Below, one piece after another: positions 1 to 10,181 of a DNA stretch of 64,000 nucleotides (positions within the stretch are counted from its first letter, which is position 1; each line of letters opens with the position of its first letter). The position numbers and the translations under genes were made by a program. The notes under the pieces were generated by a model. That model was not told the DNA's origin. It made no database searches and was given only the letters and a program-made list of their open reading frames with translations. Source of the stretch: Halothiobacillus neapolitanus c2 (GTDB lineage: Bacteria > Pseudomonadota > Gammaproteobacteria > Halothiobacillales > Halothiobacillaceae); contig NC_013422.1 of NCBI RefSeq assembly GCF_000024765.1, positions 1,073,501-1,137,500 on the forward strand, read 5' to 3'.

Positions 1-676
1 CGGCATGCGAAATCTGCACATGGTCGATGAAATTGCGGTTCCACAAGGGCTCGAGCAGCAGGTTGGCGAAGCGCATCACCATGATGTTCTGCACGGTGCC
101 TTTGCCAAGATAGTGGTCGATCCGGTAAATCTGTTGCTCGCTGAAGTGGCGGTGCAGCAATGAGTCGAGCGCATGGGCGCTCTCGATGTCGTGGCCGAAA
201 GGTTTCTCGATGACCAGCCGTCGGCACCCCTTGGATTCCTCAACCAGTCCGGCTGCCGCCAGATGCTGACAAATTGACCCGAACGCATCCGGCGGAACGG
301 CGAAATAGAACATGATGCAGGCGGGGAATTCGTCATTAAACAGTCGCTGTGCCAACGAGGTAAACGAATCCTCGGTCTGATAATCGCCGTTGTGAAAGTA
401 AAGTCTGGGTAACAGTTTTTCGAGCGCCGGGTTGGGGGCGGATTCATCCTCGCTGAGCAGAACCTGCACTTCGTCGCGCCAATGCTCATCCGTCCAGTCT
501 CTGCGGCCGAAACCGATGATACGACTGCCCTGAGGAAGTTCGCCGGCCAGTTCAAGTTGGTAGAGGGCCGGAATCAGTTTCTTATGCGCCAGATTGCCTG
601 TCGCGCCGAAAATGACGATGGTCACCGGATCTTGGCGTGACTTATCCCGTTGGGCCGATCGTTTTGATGGGGGCAT
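1..676 (-). CDS. zwf: Glucose-6-phosphate 1-dehydrogenase, 3' end cut by window edge
   Basis: Oxidises glucose-6-phosphate to 6-phosphogluconolactone with NAD(P)+, the entry step of the oxidative pentose phosphate or Entner-Doudoroff route, in the cytoplasm. The first 225 codons are visible. The nucleotide-binding motif [10 protein letters not shown] lies at residues 24-33, EKPFGHD at 157-163 and the active-site motif RIDHYLGK at about 185-192, with the catalytic His at 188. The motif GATGNLA replaces the more usual GASGDLA. The start is the ATG at 676, with AGGAG eight bases upstream. The reading frame runs off the left edge at position 1, so the C-terminal half is not seen. It lies 83 bp downstream of gnd on the same strand, which suggests a gnd-zwf operon. 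Confidence 0.93.
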   Translation of the reverse strand, partial: MPPSKRSAQRDKSRQDPVTIVIFGATGNLAHKKLIPALYQLELAGELPQGSRIIGFGRRDWTDEHWRDEVQVLLSEDESAPNPALEKLLPRLYFHNGDYQTEDSFTSLAQRLFNDEFPACIMFYFAVPPDAFGSICQHLAAAGLVEESKGCRRLVIEKPFGHDIESAHALDSLLHRHFSEQQIYRIDHYLGKGTVQNIMVMRFANLLLEPLWNRNFIDHVQISHA

Positions 677-743
677 GTGGGGGCTCCTTGCGTGGGGCAT
701 CAATCAGCGGTGCAGATGGACGAACCTACAGTGGATTGTACAA

Positions 744-771
744 ACTTATTTCTTCGTACTTATTTCTTCGT
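744..771. repeat. 14-bp perfect tandem duplication over the gnd stop codon
   Basis: The 14-mer acttatttcttcgt occurs twice back to back (744-757 and 758-771). The second copy holds the last codons and stop of gnd on the minus strand; the first copy lies just downstream and repeats the same stop. Because the duplication falls after the stop, the protein is unaffected. Confidence 0.9.
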
Positions 772-1674
772 AATGGCATGGCCACCGAAGGCGTTGCGCA
801 TCAACGAAAGCAGACGGTTGCCGTAGCCTTCTGCATCCTGACTGGCGAAGCGCATTTGCAAGGCCAACGTCATCACCGGGGCGCTGACCCCCAGATCAAT
901 CGCTTCTTTTGCCGTCCAGCGTCCTTCACCCGAATCGGAAACCACCGGGGCGATGTGCTCTAGGCCTTGACCCTGTTCTGCAAGCGCTTCGGCCGTGAGA
1001 TCAAGCAACCAGCTCTGTACGACAGAACCATCGCGCCACAACTCAGTGATTTGCGCCAGATCCAGATCGAACGCTTTCTTGGCGCGAAGCAGATCAAGCC
1101 CTTCGGCCAGTGCCTGCATCATGCCGTACTCAATGCCGTTGTGAACCATCTTGACGAAATGCCCCGAGCCGACGGGGCCGACATGCCCCCAGCCCCGGTC
1201 TGCGGCGGGCGCAAGCACCTTGATTGCCGGAGTGATCAGGGTTGCCGCTTCATCCGACCCGCCAAACATCAGGCTGTAGCCGTTTTTCAGGCCCCAGACG
1301 CCACCGGATGTACCGACATCCATGTAGTGCACACCCGATTTTTGAACGCGCGCGGCACGTGCGATGGTGTCTTGATAAAAACTGTTGCCGCCATCGATCA
1401 GCAGATCGCCTTCATCAAGCAAGGGGAGAACCTGGGAGATCGCCTCTTCGGTGACGTTTCCGGATGGCAGCATGAGCCACACGATACGCGGGGAGGGCAG
1501 GGCATCGACAAATTCGTTGAGTGTGTATGCGCCTGTGATATGGGTTTCTTCGGCGACCAGTTCATCGATGGGTGCCGTGCTGCGATTGTGCGCGACAACT
1601 TCAATGCCACCGCGTGATAAGCGTCGAGCCATATTGGCGCCCATTCGGCCTAAACCATAAATACCTAGTTTCAT
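760..1674 (-). CDS. gnd: 6-phosphogluconate dehydrogenase, short (decarboxylating) type
   Basis: Oxidatively decarboxylates 6-phosphogluconate to ribulose-5-phosphate. At 304 residues it belongs to the short YqeC/GndA-like branch and not to the ~470-residue E. coli type. The Rossmann motif GLGRMG is at residues 7-12, the substrate loop GTSGGVWGL at 121-129, and the catalytic segment with Lys175 followed by HNGIEYGMM at 178-186. An open frame continues 50 codons upstream, but the ATG at 1674 is chosen because AAGGAG stands just before it and the Rossmann strand begins at once. It is followed by zwf on the same strand. Whether it uses NAD+ or NADP+ cannot be settled here; short forms are often NAD+-dependent. 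Confidence 0.92.
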   Translation of the reverse strand: MKLGIYGLGRMGANMARRLSRGGIEVVAHNRSTAPIDELVAEETHITGAYTLNEFVDALPSPRIVWLMLPSGNVTEEAISQVLPLLDEGDLLIDGGNSFYQDTIARAARVQKSGVHYMDVGTSGGVWGLKNGYSLMFGGSDEAATLITPAIKVLAPAADRGWGHVGPVGSGHFVKMVHNGIEYGMMQALAEGLDLLRAKKAFDLDLAQITELWRDGSVVQSWLLDLTAEALAEQGQGLEHIAPVVSDSGEGRWTAKEAIDLGVSAPVMTLALQMRFASQDAEGYGNRLLSLMRNAFGGHAITKK

Positions 1675-1969
1675 TGTTTCACTCCTTAATATGCGAAAAA
1701 CCCAGTACTTGCGCTTTCCGATAACGATCGCCCGAGCTTGGCAAGCTTTGTCGGCGGATGATGAGAACACCTTACGAATTGAGTGTACCGCGTTGTGTTT
1801 GTTCCATGTTGACTTTGCGCGCAAGCAGCCGATCAGAAAAAAACGACCTTAAACGGTATACTGGCGACAACATTAAGTACTGGTGATGACAAAATTGCGT
1901 CAGTCGTGAAAGCTGGAAGAGTCAAAACCTCGGTTTCCAGCCTCTAATTCTTCAAACCTGAGTGTTGTA

Positions 1970-4786
1970 ATGAAAAAAAATTCGAAAGACAACGATAAAG
2001 CGCTGCGCGCACGGGTGCGCCTTTTCGGCAACCTTTTGGGCGAAGTGCTGAAAGAACAAACCGGCGATCACGTCTTCGATACCGTCGAAACGTTACGTCG
2101 TGGTTTTATCAAATTGCGGCTGAAGCATAATCCTAAATTGCACGCCAAATTGATGGTTCTGTTGCGCACTCTGGATCCGGATACGCTCAATTTTGTCGTG
2201 CGCGCGTACAACCTGTACTTCAGCCTGGTGAATATCGCTGAAGAAGATTTCATGCATCAGCATCGGCGCAAACAGGTTCGACTCGGCCTGCGTTTATGGC
2301 GCGGCTCGTTCTACGACACCATGCGCGAGTTTTCCAAGCAGGGCATGAGCCCGGATGATTTGCAGACGCTGCTCAACCGACTCATTTATATGCCCGTATT
2401 TACGGCGCATCCCACCGAGGCAAAACGTCGAACCGTGATGGATCTGCAGCGCAAAATCTTCTTGCTTTGCGCCGAGTTAGATCATCCGGAAGCAAAAGGG
2501 ATTGAACGGGATCGTTTGCATCAACAGGTTAAAAGCGTGATTCTTTCATTGCTTAAAACCAATGAAGTGCGCACCACCCGGCCTGAAGTCCACGATGAGA
2601 TTCGTTTGGGCCTGTATTATTTCAGCACGTCGATCTTTGATGCCGTTCCGCTGGCTTACCGCTACCTTGAGCGCGCGGTGGATGTGAATTTCAACGAAAA
2701 ATTCCCGGATGCACCGGTCACGGTGCCGAGTCTGTTCCGGTTCGGTTCTTGGATTGGTGGCGATCGCGATGGCAATCCGTATGTAACGCATGAAGTGACC
2801 ACTTTCGCGGTATGTTCGGCAACGCAGACGATCTTGCAAGAATATCTTGACCGATTGGCGGGTATGGACCGCGTGCTCACCCATTCGTGCCGTTTGTGCC
2901 CTGAGATTGACCTAGAAGGATTAGGTCTGCATCAGGATGCGGTGGAACTGGGGCTCGCATCACCAGAAAATTCAGGTGATAGTTTCTTTACGGAAGAGCC
3001 CTATCGTCTCAAGTTGCGCATCATCGGCCAGCGCCTGAAGCACAACCTGGACTACGTGACGGCCCTGCTGGACAAAAAGCCCATCAACTTGTCCGCTCAT
3101 GCCTACGCGCACAAGGATCAGTTCCTGAGCGACCTGTACCGGATTCGTGACACGTTGATTTCCACAGGCGATCAGTTGCTTGCCGATGGCGAGATCAAGG
3201 ATTTGATCCGCCTGGCGGAGACTTTCGGTTGGCATCTGTTCAAATTGGATATCCGTCAGGAATCCACACGCCATACTCAAACCGTGGCTGATATTCTCAA
3301 GCAATTGCAGCCGAAGACCGATTACATGGCATTGGACGAAGCCGGTCGTATGACGCTGCTGACCCAGCTCATCAACAAGAGCCGCCACAAGGCCATCGAC
3401 ATGGCAGCGTTATCTGCTGAATCTGCCGAAACCCTCGAAGTGTTCAAGGTCAAGCGTGAACTGATCGATACCATCAGCCGCGAATGCTTCGGTACCTACG
3501 TCATTTCAATGACGCACGCAGCCAGCCACGTGATGGAAGTCATGTTTCTGGCCGTATTGGCTGGATTGGCGGGCAAGCGTAAATCCCAGTGGTTCTGCGA
3601 TATTCAGATTTCGCCGTTGTTTGAAACCATCGAAGACTTACATCAAATCGAGAACGTATTAAGCGTATTATTCGAAAATCCGGTCTACCGTGAATTGATT
3701 CGTGTTTCCGGCGATCTGCAAGAAGCGATGCTGGGTTATTCCGATTCCTGCAAGGATGGCGGTTCGCTCGCTTCGGTCTGGAGCCTGTACAACGCTCAGA
3801 AACGTGTTCTGTCGATTACCCAGAAGAATGGTATCGAATGCCGACTGTTCCATGGCCGTGGCGGCACAGTGGCGCGGGGCGGCGGGCCTACTCACGAGTC
3901 GATTCTGTCGCTGCCGGCGGGTACCGTCGAAGGTCAGATCAAATTTACCGAACAGGGTGAGGTACTCTCATCCAAGTACAGTAATACCGAAACGGCTATT
4001 TACGAGATCACCATGGGTGCGACCGGCCTGATGAAGGCATCGGCGCATCTGGTGATGGAAAACAATCCGGCACCGGCCGAGCACGAGCAAGTCGTGGCCG
4101 AGTTGGCGACCTACGGCGAGAAGGCATACCGAGAATTGACTGACGAAACGCCATTCTTCTTCAATTACTTTTTCGAAGCGACACCGGTGCGAGAGCTTGG
4201 CTTGCTCAACATCGGCTCGCGACCGGCATCGCGCAAGGTCGGTGATTTGTCCAAGGCATCTGTCCGCGCCATTCCCTGGGTATTCGGCTGGTCGCAGTCA
4301 CGACATACCTTGCCTGCATGGTACGGAATTGGCTCGGCGCTGAGAGCCTGGCGTCAAAGCCATAAGGATCAGCCCGAGTTGCTGCACACTCTGTTCAACG
4401 AGTGGCCGTTCTTCCACAGTATGTTGCGCAATACCCAGCTTTCGCTGACCAAGGGTGAAATGACCATCGCGCGTGAGTACGCCAGTCTGGTGGCCGATCA
4501 GGCTCAGGCGCTACCGGTATATGACAAGATCAGCACCGAGTACTACCGTACGCTCGATGAATTGTTGCGGGTTGCTCGGGTCGACTCGCTGGTTGAAATT
4601 GATGAATACATCGGCACCTCGATGATGCGACGTAACCCTTATCTGGACGTGCTCAACCATATCCAGATCGTATTGCTCCGCCGCTACCGGGATGATTCCG
4701 AGCCGGAAGCCGAACGGCAGAAGTGGTTGCTGCCGCTTTTACGCTCGATCAACGCCATTGCCTCAGGGATGCGTAATACCGGCTAA
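1970..4786 (+). CDS. ppc: Phosphoenolpyruvate carboxylase
   Basis: Carboxylates PEP with bicarbonate to oxaloacetate, the anaplerotic supply for amino acid synthesis, in the cytoplasm. It is 938 residues, the usual length. The catalytic His is at about residue 147 in VFTAHPTEAKRRT, GGDRDGNP lies near 262, and the loop HGRGGTVARGGGP begins at about 628. The C-terminus ends in NTG, as is standard for the family, so the gene is intact. The ATG lacks a strong Shine-Dalgarno sequence. The 295 bp between it and gnd (divergent) hold a possible -10 TATACT at 1857-1862 but no matching -35 that I can defend. Confidence 0.97.
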   Translation: MKKNSKDNDKALRARVRLFGNLLGEVLKEQTGDHVFDTVETLRRGFIKLRLKHNPKLHAKLMVLLRTLDPDTLNFVVRAYNLYFSLVNIAEEDFMHQHRRKQVRLGLRLWRGSFYDTMREFSKQGMSPDDLQTLLNRLIYMPVFTAHPTEAKRRTVMDLQRKIFLLCAELDHPEAKGIERDRLHQQVKSVILSLLKTNEVRTTRPEVHDEIRLGLYYFSTSIFDAVPLAYRYLERAVDVNFNEKFPDAPVTVPSLFRFGSWIGGDRDGNPYVTHEVTTFAVCSATQTILQEYLDRLAGMDRVLTHSCRLCPEIDLEGLGLHQDAVELGLASPENSGDSFFTEEPYRLKLRIIGQRLKHNLDYVTALLDKKPINLSAHAYAHKDQFLSDLYRIRDTLISTGDQLLADGEIKDLIRLAETFGWHLFKLDIRQESTRHTQTVADILKQLQPKTDYMALDEAGRMTLLTQLINKSRHKAIDMAALSAESAETLEVFKVKRELIDTISRECFGTYVISMTHAASHVMEVMFLAVLAGLAGKRKSQWFCDIQISPLFETIEDLHQIENVLSVLFENPVYRELIRVSGDLQEAMLGYSDSCKDGGSLASVWSLYNAQKRVLSITQKNGIECRLFHGRGGTVARGGGPTHESILSLPAGTVEGQIKFTEQGEVLSSKYSNTETAIYEITMGATGLMKASAHLVMENNPAPAEHEQVVAELATYGEKAYRELTDETPFFFNYFFEATPVRELGLLNIGSRPASRKVGDLSKASVRAIPWVFGWSQSRHTLPAWYGIGSALRAWRQSHKDQPELLHTLFNEWPFFHSMLRNTQLSLTKGEMTIAREYASLVADQAQALPVYDKISTEYYRTLDELLRVARVDSLVEIDEYIGTSMMRRNPYLDVLNHIQIVLLRRYRDDSEPEAERQKWLLPLLRSINAIASGMRNTG

Positions 4787-4846
4787 GAAATCCGGTTACT
4801 CCGTATTCTTGCGACCGCAAGCGCGGCTTTGGCCGCCCACTTGAAT

Positions 4847-4873
4847 AATCCTCCTTCGTGGAGGATTCTTTTC
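4847..4873 (+). terminator. Probable intrinsic terminator after ppc
   Basis: Perfect 8-bp stem AATCCTCC/GGAGGATT (4847-4854 with 4860-4867) around a ttcgt loop, followed by cttttc. The T-run is short, so efficiency is uncertain. It lies 60 bp after the ppc stop. Confidence 0.55.
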
Positions 4874-4926
4874 ATATTATTAATTCCGGTCAGTACGTTC
4901 CAGACTATCCAGGTAAGGATTCAACA

Positions 4927-5877
4927 ATGAGTCACGACCACGACCACGACCACGCGCACCACCACCCGATTCCCACGAACTTCGATCGGCGTTTCGCCTT
5001 CGGCATGGCGATCAACTTGATTTTTGTGTTAATCGAAGCGTTTTACGGTTGGCAGGCCAATTCATTGGCCTTGCTTGCCGATGCCGGACACAACCTGGGC
5101 GATGTGGCCGGATTGGCGCTGGCCTGGGCGGCGCTGGCTGCTGGGCGAATTCGAGCGGATGATCGACATACCTACGGTTGGCAGCGGGGTTCGATACTCG
5201 CGAGCTTCATCAATGCCGCCGTGTTGTTGCTGTTGATGGGCGGGCTGGCCGTGGAAGCCATGCAACGCTTTACTGTGGTGACTGAGGTGCACGAATGGCC
5301 GGTGATCGTGGTGGCCACCATCGGCATTGTGATCAACAGCGCCACGGCCTGGCTGTTTTTGGCCGGTAGCAAACACGATCTCAACATTCGCGGCGCTTTT
5401 CTGCACATGGCAGCCGATGCGCTGGTTTCGCTGGGCGTTGTGATCGGTGCATTCGTCATCATGGGCACAGGCTGGTTCTGGCTCGATCCGGTCATTTCCT
5501 TGCTGATCGCCGCCGTGGTTGTCTGGGGCACGTGGTCATTGTTTCGTCAATCGCTGCACCTGTTGTTCGATGGCGTGCCCAAGGAGATCGACCTGGTATC
5601 TGTGCGCAAGCACCTGCTCGCCTTGCCCGGTGTGGCCGGGTTGCATGATTTGCATGTCTGGGCCTTGAGCACGTCCCGGAACGGATTGACGGCGCATCTG
5701 GTTCTTGCGCCCGATGCAGCCGCACCCGATCAATTGCTTGCTCAGGCTGAGCATCTGTTGCATGAGGAATTCAATATCAATCACGTAACCATCCAAATCG
5801 AAACGGCAACTTACGCCGCTCACTGCGCGTTGGCGTATACCCATGAAAACAGTGCGTGTCCCGGTGCGATGGTCTGA
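4927..5877 (+). CDS. Cation diffusion facilitator (Zn/Co/Cd exporter, CzcD/ZitB-like)
   Basis: Inner-membrane antiporter that exports divalent metal in exchange for protons. The 316-residue protein begins with a His/Asp-rich stretch (residues 3-13), a typical cytosolic metal-collecting tail. The transport-site motif LLADAGHNLGD in TM2 supplies Asp52, His55 and Asp59, and the partner motif HMAAD in TM5 supplies His160 and Asp164. A C-terminal ferredoxin-like domain follows after six hydrophobic segments. The ATG at 4927 is chosen over an upstream in-frame start because AAGGA precedes it and the His-rich tail starts there. The exact metal cannot be read from sequence; Zn2+ is most likely. Confidence 0.92.
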   Translation: MSHDHDHDHAHHHPIPTNFDRRFAFGMAINLIFVLIEAFYGWQANSLALLADAGHNLGDVAGLALAWAALAAGRIRADDRHTYGWQRGSILASFINAAVLLLLMGGLAVEAMQRFTVVTEVHEWPVIVVATIGIVINSATAWLFLAGSKHDLNIRGAFLHMAADALVSLGVVIGAFVIMGTGWFWLDPVISLLIAAVVVWGTWSLFRQSLHLLFDGVPKEIDLVSVRKHLLALPGVAGLHDLHVWALSTSRNGLTAHLVLAPDAAAPDQLLAQAEHLLHEEFNINHVTIQIETATYAAHCALAYTHENSACPGAMV

Positions 5878-5916
5878 TGGGTTCGGACTCTGACGCGCCA
5901 TGAACGGAAATCGGTC

Positions 5917-7431
5917 ATGAGTCAGTACATCGGCGCCATTGATTTGGGGACAACCAGTTCCCGGTTTATCGTCTTCGACCGCGCCGGGCAGATTGTGTCC
6001 ATGGCGCAGAAAGAACATCGGCAGATCTACCCTCAGCCGGGCTGGGTGGAGCACGACCCGATGGAGATCCTGCATAACGTGAATGAAGTGACCGGCGCCG
6101 CGCTCGCCAAAGCAGGGCTGAATGCAGGCGACCTTGCCGCGATCGGGATCACCAATCAGCGTGAAACCACCGTGCTGTGGGATAAGGCCAGCAGTAAGCC
6201 GGTGCACAATGCCTTGGTTTGGATGGATACGCGAACCGATGCCTTGGTGTCCTCGTTTGCCAAGTTCGGCGGGAAGGATCGCTTTCGTGCCCAGACGGGT
6301 TTGCCGTTGACTACCTATTTCTCCGGGCTGAAATTACGCTGGCTGCTCGATCAACTGCCCGAAGCACGTACTCGTGCCGAGAACGGTGACCTTCTGTTCG
6401 GCACGATGGATTCCTGGCTCATTTGGCACCTGACCGGCGGTACGCGAGGCGGTCGGCATATCACCGATGTCACCAATGCCAGTCGCACCCAGTTGATGAA
6501 CCTTGCGACCTGCAAGTGGGATGAGGACATACTCGAAGCGTTCGCCATTCCCAAAGCCTGTTTGCCACAAATCCTACCGTCGTCGCAAATCTATGGCGAA
6601 GTAACTACCGTTCCGTTACGTGGCACGCCGATCGCGGGCATTCTGGGCGATCAACAAGCCGCCTTGGTCGGGCAAACCTGTTTTGTGCCCGGAGAAGCCA
6701 AAAACACCTACGGTACCGGCTCATTTTTGTTGATGAATACCGGTCGCAAGATCGTGCCTTCGCAGGCGGGATTGCTAACAACCGTCGCCTACCAGTTTGG
6801 TGACGAGCCCCCATGTTATGCGCTTGAAGGCTCCATCGCGATTACGGGCGCCTTGGTGCAATGGCTGCGCGATAACCTCAATCTGATTGAAAAAGCGGCC
6901 GATATCGAGCCCCTGGCGGCCAGTGTGGAAGATAACGGTGGCGTCTACATCGTTCCGGCCTTTTCCGGGTTGTATGCGCCCTACTGGAAGGACGATGCAC
7001 GTGGCGTTATCGTCGGGCTGACACGCTATGCCAACCGGGCACATATCGCTCGAGCGGCGCTGGAGTCGGCGGCTTTCCAGGTGCGCGACGTCGTCGAGGC
7101 GATGCAGGCCGATAGCGGCATCGAGCTCAAAGCCCTAAGGGTGGATGGCGGCATGGTCTGCAATAATCTTTTGATGCAATTCCAGTCGGATATGCTCGCT
7201 GCGCCCGTTGTCCGGCCCCGGATCACCGAGACCACAGCCTTGGGCGCCGCCTATGCTGCCGGTTTGGCCGTCGGCTACTGGAAAAATACGGATGACCTGC
7301 GAGCGAACTGGTCGGTTGACCACACCTGGTCGCCCATAATGCCGAATGAACAGCGCGAAACCTACTATCGTTATTGGAAGCGTGCGGTAACTCGTTCGTT
7401 CGATTGGGTAGAAGACAAGCCCGAGACGTAA
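5917..7431 (+). CDS. glpK: Glycerol kinase
   Basis: Phosphorylates glycerol to sn-glycerol-3-phosphate with ATP. It is 504 residues, full length for the FGGY family. The N-terminal phosphate-binding loop DLGTTSSR is at residues 9-16, GITNQRET lies in the first domain, and the ATP-side motifs YGTGSF and [12 protein letters not shown] are present in the second. The start ATG has GGAA eight bases upstream. No glpF, glpD or glpR is adjacent, so the gene looks solitary, lying 39 bp after the CDF exporter and 23 bp before the ABC exporter. Its role may be scavenging glycerol from lipid turnover; that is inference. Confidence 0.95.
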   Translation: MSQYIGAIDLGTTSSRFIVFDRAGQIVSMAQKEHRQIYPQPGWVEHDPMEILHNVNEVTGAALAKAGLNAGDLAAIGITNQRETTVLWDKASSKPVHNALVWMDTRTDALVSSFAKFGGKDRFRAQTGLPLTTYFSGLKLRWLLDQLPEARTRAENGDLLFGTMDSWLIWHLTGGTRGGRHITDVTNASRTQLMNLATCKWDEDILEAFAIPKACLPQILPSSQIYGEVTTVPLRGTPIAGILGDQQAALVGQTCFVPGEAKNTYGTGSFLLMNTGRKIVPSQAGLLTTVAYQFGDEPPCYALEGSIAITGALVQWLRDNLNLIEKAADIEPLAASVEDNGGVYIVPAFSGLYAPYWKDDARGVIVGLTRYANRAHIARAALESAAFQVRDVVEAMQADSGIELKALRVDGGMVCNNLLMQFQSDMLAAPVVRPRITETTALGAAYAAGLAVGYWKNTDDLRANWSVDHTWSPIMPNEQRETYYRYWKRAVTRSFDWVEDKPET

Positions 7432-7454
7432 ATTTTGGCTCTTTAGGATAATTA

Positions 7455-9236
7455 ATGCGACATTTCGGATCGAACGATAGTCCGGCGGGGCCAGCTGATT
7501 GGCGCACGCTCAAACTGCTGCTGCCCTATCTGTGGGAGTTCAAATGGCGGGTGTTGATCGCGCTTTCCTTCCTGATCGGCGCGAAATTCGCCATCGTCTC
7601 GATCCCGATCGTACTTAAACATATTGTTGATAATCTTAACCAACCCAAGGCTGTGCTTGTGGTGCCGCTGGCCTTGCTGTTCGGTTATGGCGCCTTGCGG
7701 CTGGCCAGCACAATGTTCGCCGATCTGCGCGATATTGTGTTTGCGAAGGTCACCCAGCGAGCGATTCGCCGTGTTGGCATGGATGTGTTCCGCTACCTGC
7801 ACTCGCTTTCGCTGCGTTTCCATCTGGAGCGACAAACCGGTGGTGTGGCGCGCGATATTGAACGGGGCGCGCAGGGCATTTCGTCGCTGTTGAGCATGGT
7901 GCTTTTTTCCATCCTGCCGACCCTGATTGAGATCGGTTTGGTCGCGGGCATTTTGTTCGTTAAATTCGACTGGACCTTCGCCGCTATTACGCTGACCGTG
8001 GTTGCGGTGTACGTCACGCTCACCATTGTGATTACCGAGTGGCGGACAAAACTCCGCCGTCAGATGAACGAGATGGATTCCAAGGCGAATACTCAGGCTG
8101 TGGACAGCCTGCTCAATTTCGAGACGGTCAAGTATTTCGGCAACGAAGTCTTCGAAGCCGCGCGTTACGACGAGAGCCTGCAAAACTGGGAAGTTGCTGC
8201 GGTCAAAAACCAGACATCCATCGGCGTGCTGAACGTCGCCCAGGCCTTCGTGATCGCCATCGGCATGACCATCATGCTGATTCTGGCTTCCCGCGGTGTT
8301 GTGGATGGCAAGCTGACAGTGGGGGATCTCGTGATGGTCAACGCCTTTCTCATCCAGATGTTCATTCCGCTGAATTTCATGGGCGTAATCTATCGGCAGA
8401 TCAAGCAATCGCTGACCGATATCGAGCGGCTGTTCACCCTGCTGGATGTGCCGCAGGAGATCAAGGACAAGCCGACGGCCAGGCCGCTTGAACTCAAAGG
8501 CGGCGAGGTGCGCTTTGTGAATGTGCACTTCGGGTACGATCCCGATCGCCAGATTCTGCATGGTGTGGATTTCACCGTGCCTGCCGGCCACAACGTCGCC
8601 ATCGTCGGAGCGAGCGGGGCAGGGAAGTCCACCCTGTCGCGCTTGCTGTTCCGTTTTTACGATGTAACGAGCGGCGAAATCCTGATCGATGGGCAAGATA
8701 TTCGCGACGTCACGCAAGCCAGCCTGCGCGCTGCCATCGGCATCGTTCCGCAGGATACGGTGCTGTTCAACAGCAGCATCTATTTCAATATCGCCTACGG
8801 TCGCCCGACGGCCACGCGGGAAGAAGTCATCGAAGCAGCGCGTGCGGCGCACATCTTGAGCTTCATCGAATCGCTGCCCAAAGGTTGGGAGACAACCGTG
8901 GGCGAGCGCGGGTTGAAACTGTCCGGCGGTGAAAAGCAGCGTGTGGCCATCGCGCGGACCCTGCTCAAGAATCCGCAGATTCTTATTTTCGACGAAGCCA
9001 CTTCCGCGCTCGATACCCAGACGGAAAAGAACATCCAGTTTGAATTGAAGGAAATATCGCGTAACCGCAGCACAATCACCATCGCGCACCGGCTTTCGAC
9101 CATTATCGATGTCGATGAAATTCTGGTCATGGAACGCGGGCAGATTGTGGAACGAGGAAATCACCGCTCATTGCTGGCGCATCAGGGCGTTTATGCCGAA
9201 CTGTGGGCCATGCAGCAGGAAGCTCGCGATCATTGA
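7455..9236 (+). CDS. Atm1-type ABC exporter, fused permease and ATPase
   Basis: Half-transporter that should form a homodimer in the inner membrane. The N-terminal ~330 residues carry about six membrane helices, and the motif ETVKYFGNE near residue 222 is typical of the Atm1/HMT1 group, whose members move glutathione-linked metal or persulfide compounds. The ATPase domain has Walker A GASGAGKST near 384, signature LSGGEKQRV near 488, Walker B ILIFDEATSALD near 508 and a switch His in IAHRLST. It is 593 residues, the usual length. The start has AGGA at 7445. An MsbA-like lipid flippase is the main alternative but is less likely given the KYFGNE motif. Confidence 0.9.
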   Translation: MRHFGSNDSPAGPADWRTLKLLLPYLWEFKWRVLIALSFLIGAKFAIVSIPIVLKHIVDNLNQPKAVLVVPLALLFGYGALRLASTMFADLRDIVFAKVTQRAIRRVGMDVFRYLHSLSLRFHLERQTGGVARDIERGAQGISSLLSMVLFSILPTLIEIGLVAGILFVKFDWTFAAITLTVVAVYVTLTIVITEWRTKLRRQMNEMDSKANTQAVDSLLNFETVKYFGNEVFEAARYDESLQNWEVAAVKNQTSIGVLNVAQAFVIAIGMTIMLILASRGVVDGKLTVGDLVMVNAFLIQMFIPLNFMGVIYRQIKQSLTDIERLFTLLDVPQEIKDKPTARPLELKGGEVRFVNVHFGYDPDRQILHGVDFTVPAGHNVAIVGASGAGKSTLSRLLFRFYDVTSGEILIDGQDIRDVTQASLRAAIGIVPQDTVLFNSSIYFNIAYGRPTATREEVIEAARAAHILSFIESLPKGWETTVGERGLKLSGGEKQRVAIARTLLKNPQILIFDEATSALDTQTEKNIQFELKEISRNRSTITIAHRLSTIIDVDEILVMERGQIVERGNHRSLLAHQGVYAELWAMQQEARDH

Positions 9237-9324
9237 TCTGCGCATTTTTCCCGCTACGGCGTTCCGTTATGTAATAAATTAAACTGACCAAACATCAATT
9301 CCTGCCTAAAACCGTGAGCACGCC

Positions 9325-10113
9325 ATGCCTAATACACTTTCCCCTCAAGCCCTCGATACCCTGAGTTTTGGCGTTCCACTGGCAGAAGGCGTCAGCATTC
9401 AGGATCGATTGCGTCAGCAGGGTTTCGGTTTGTTGAGTGCAGAAGCGGTATACGCGCTGATCGGCCCCGGCGCGGACTCATGCGCGGATGCAATGCCTAT
9501 GTGGGCCGACTTACCTGCCGATGAATACCTCAAGGATGGTGGGCACTATCGTTACCGACGTCATGGCAGTTTTATTCAGCATGTTTCGGTGGGCGGGAGC
9601 ACGGATGTGCTCGATCTGGTGCCCCATCGTCCGCACTGGCAGCCGACTTCCTACAATGCACTGCACGGTGGCATGTTGCGCCGGTTCGAACCACTTACTC
9701 CTGAATTTATGGCATTGCCGTTCTGGCAACCACTGGTGACCCATTTGGGGCGCCTGTTTGCCGAAATTCGCCCCGTGGCGCGCTGGTTCATCGAAACGCA
9801 TCAATTCCGCATCGATACCCGTGACGGCGTAGGCAGGCCCACACCGGAAGGCGCGCACCGCGACGGGGTTGATTTCGTGGTGGTTATCATGATCGGCCGC
9901 AGAAACATTCGCGGCGGCGAAACCCGTGTGTTTGAAGTGGATGGCGCGCGCGGCGTTCGGTTTACCTTATCCGAACCATGCAGCGCCTTGCTGATGGACG
10001 ATTGTCGAGTCATCCATGAAAGCACCCCGATCATTCCGGTAGGCAATCCGAATGACGGCTGGCGCGATACCCTGGTGCTCACCTTCCGTTCGGGCGGTTT
10101 TCTGGCCCCGTGA
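9325..10113 (+). CDS. 2OG-Fe(II) dioxygenase family protein (PF10014-like)
   Basis: Looks like the 2OG-Fe_Oxy_2 family, which includes amino-acid hydroxylases such as isoleucine dioxygenase as well as BsmA. The iron triad is recognisable: His178 and Asp180 in HRDGVDF, and His231 in VIHESTPI. An Arg in GWRDTLVLTFR is placed to bind 2-oxoglutarate. It is 262 residues, normal for the family. No cofactor or amino-acid pathway gene is adjacent, so the substrate is unknown. Family assignment comes from motif recall and not from a search. Confidence 0.75.
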   Translation: MPNTLSPQALDTLSFGVPLAEGVSIQDRLRQQGFGLLSAEAVYALIGPGADSCADAMPMWADLPADEYLKDGGHYRYRRHGSFIQHVSVGGSTDVLDLVPHRPHWQPTSYNALHGGMLRRFEPLTPEFMALPFWQPLVTHLGRLFAEIRPVARWFIETHQFRIDTRDGVGRPTPEGAHRDGVDFVVVIMIGRRNIRGGETRVFEVDGARGVRFTLSEPCSALLMDDCRVIHESTPIIPVGNPNDGWRDTLVLTFRSGGFLAP

Positions 10114-10181
10114 TGGCGTCTTTCGGTGGCCACTGAACGGTGTATCATGAGTACCCGATTTGACCCTCAAGCCGCCTATCT

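Noticed and set aside
1834-1862. ppc promoter with -10 TATACT
   Set aside because: The -10 is good but no acceptable -35 lies 16-18 bp upstream.
7452-9164. 570-codon open frame antisense to the Atm1-type exporter
   Set aside because: It mirrors a complete ABC transporter with all motifs; its own translation is rich in His/Gln/Arg and has no recognisable domain. High-GC shadow frame.
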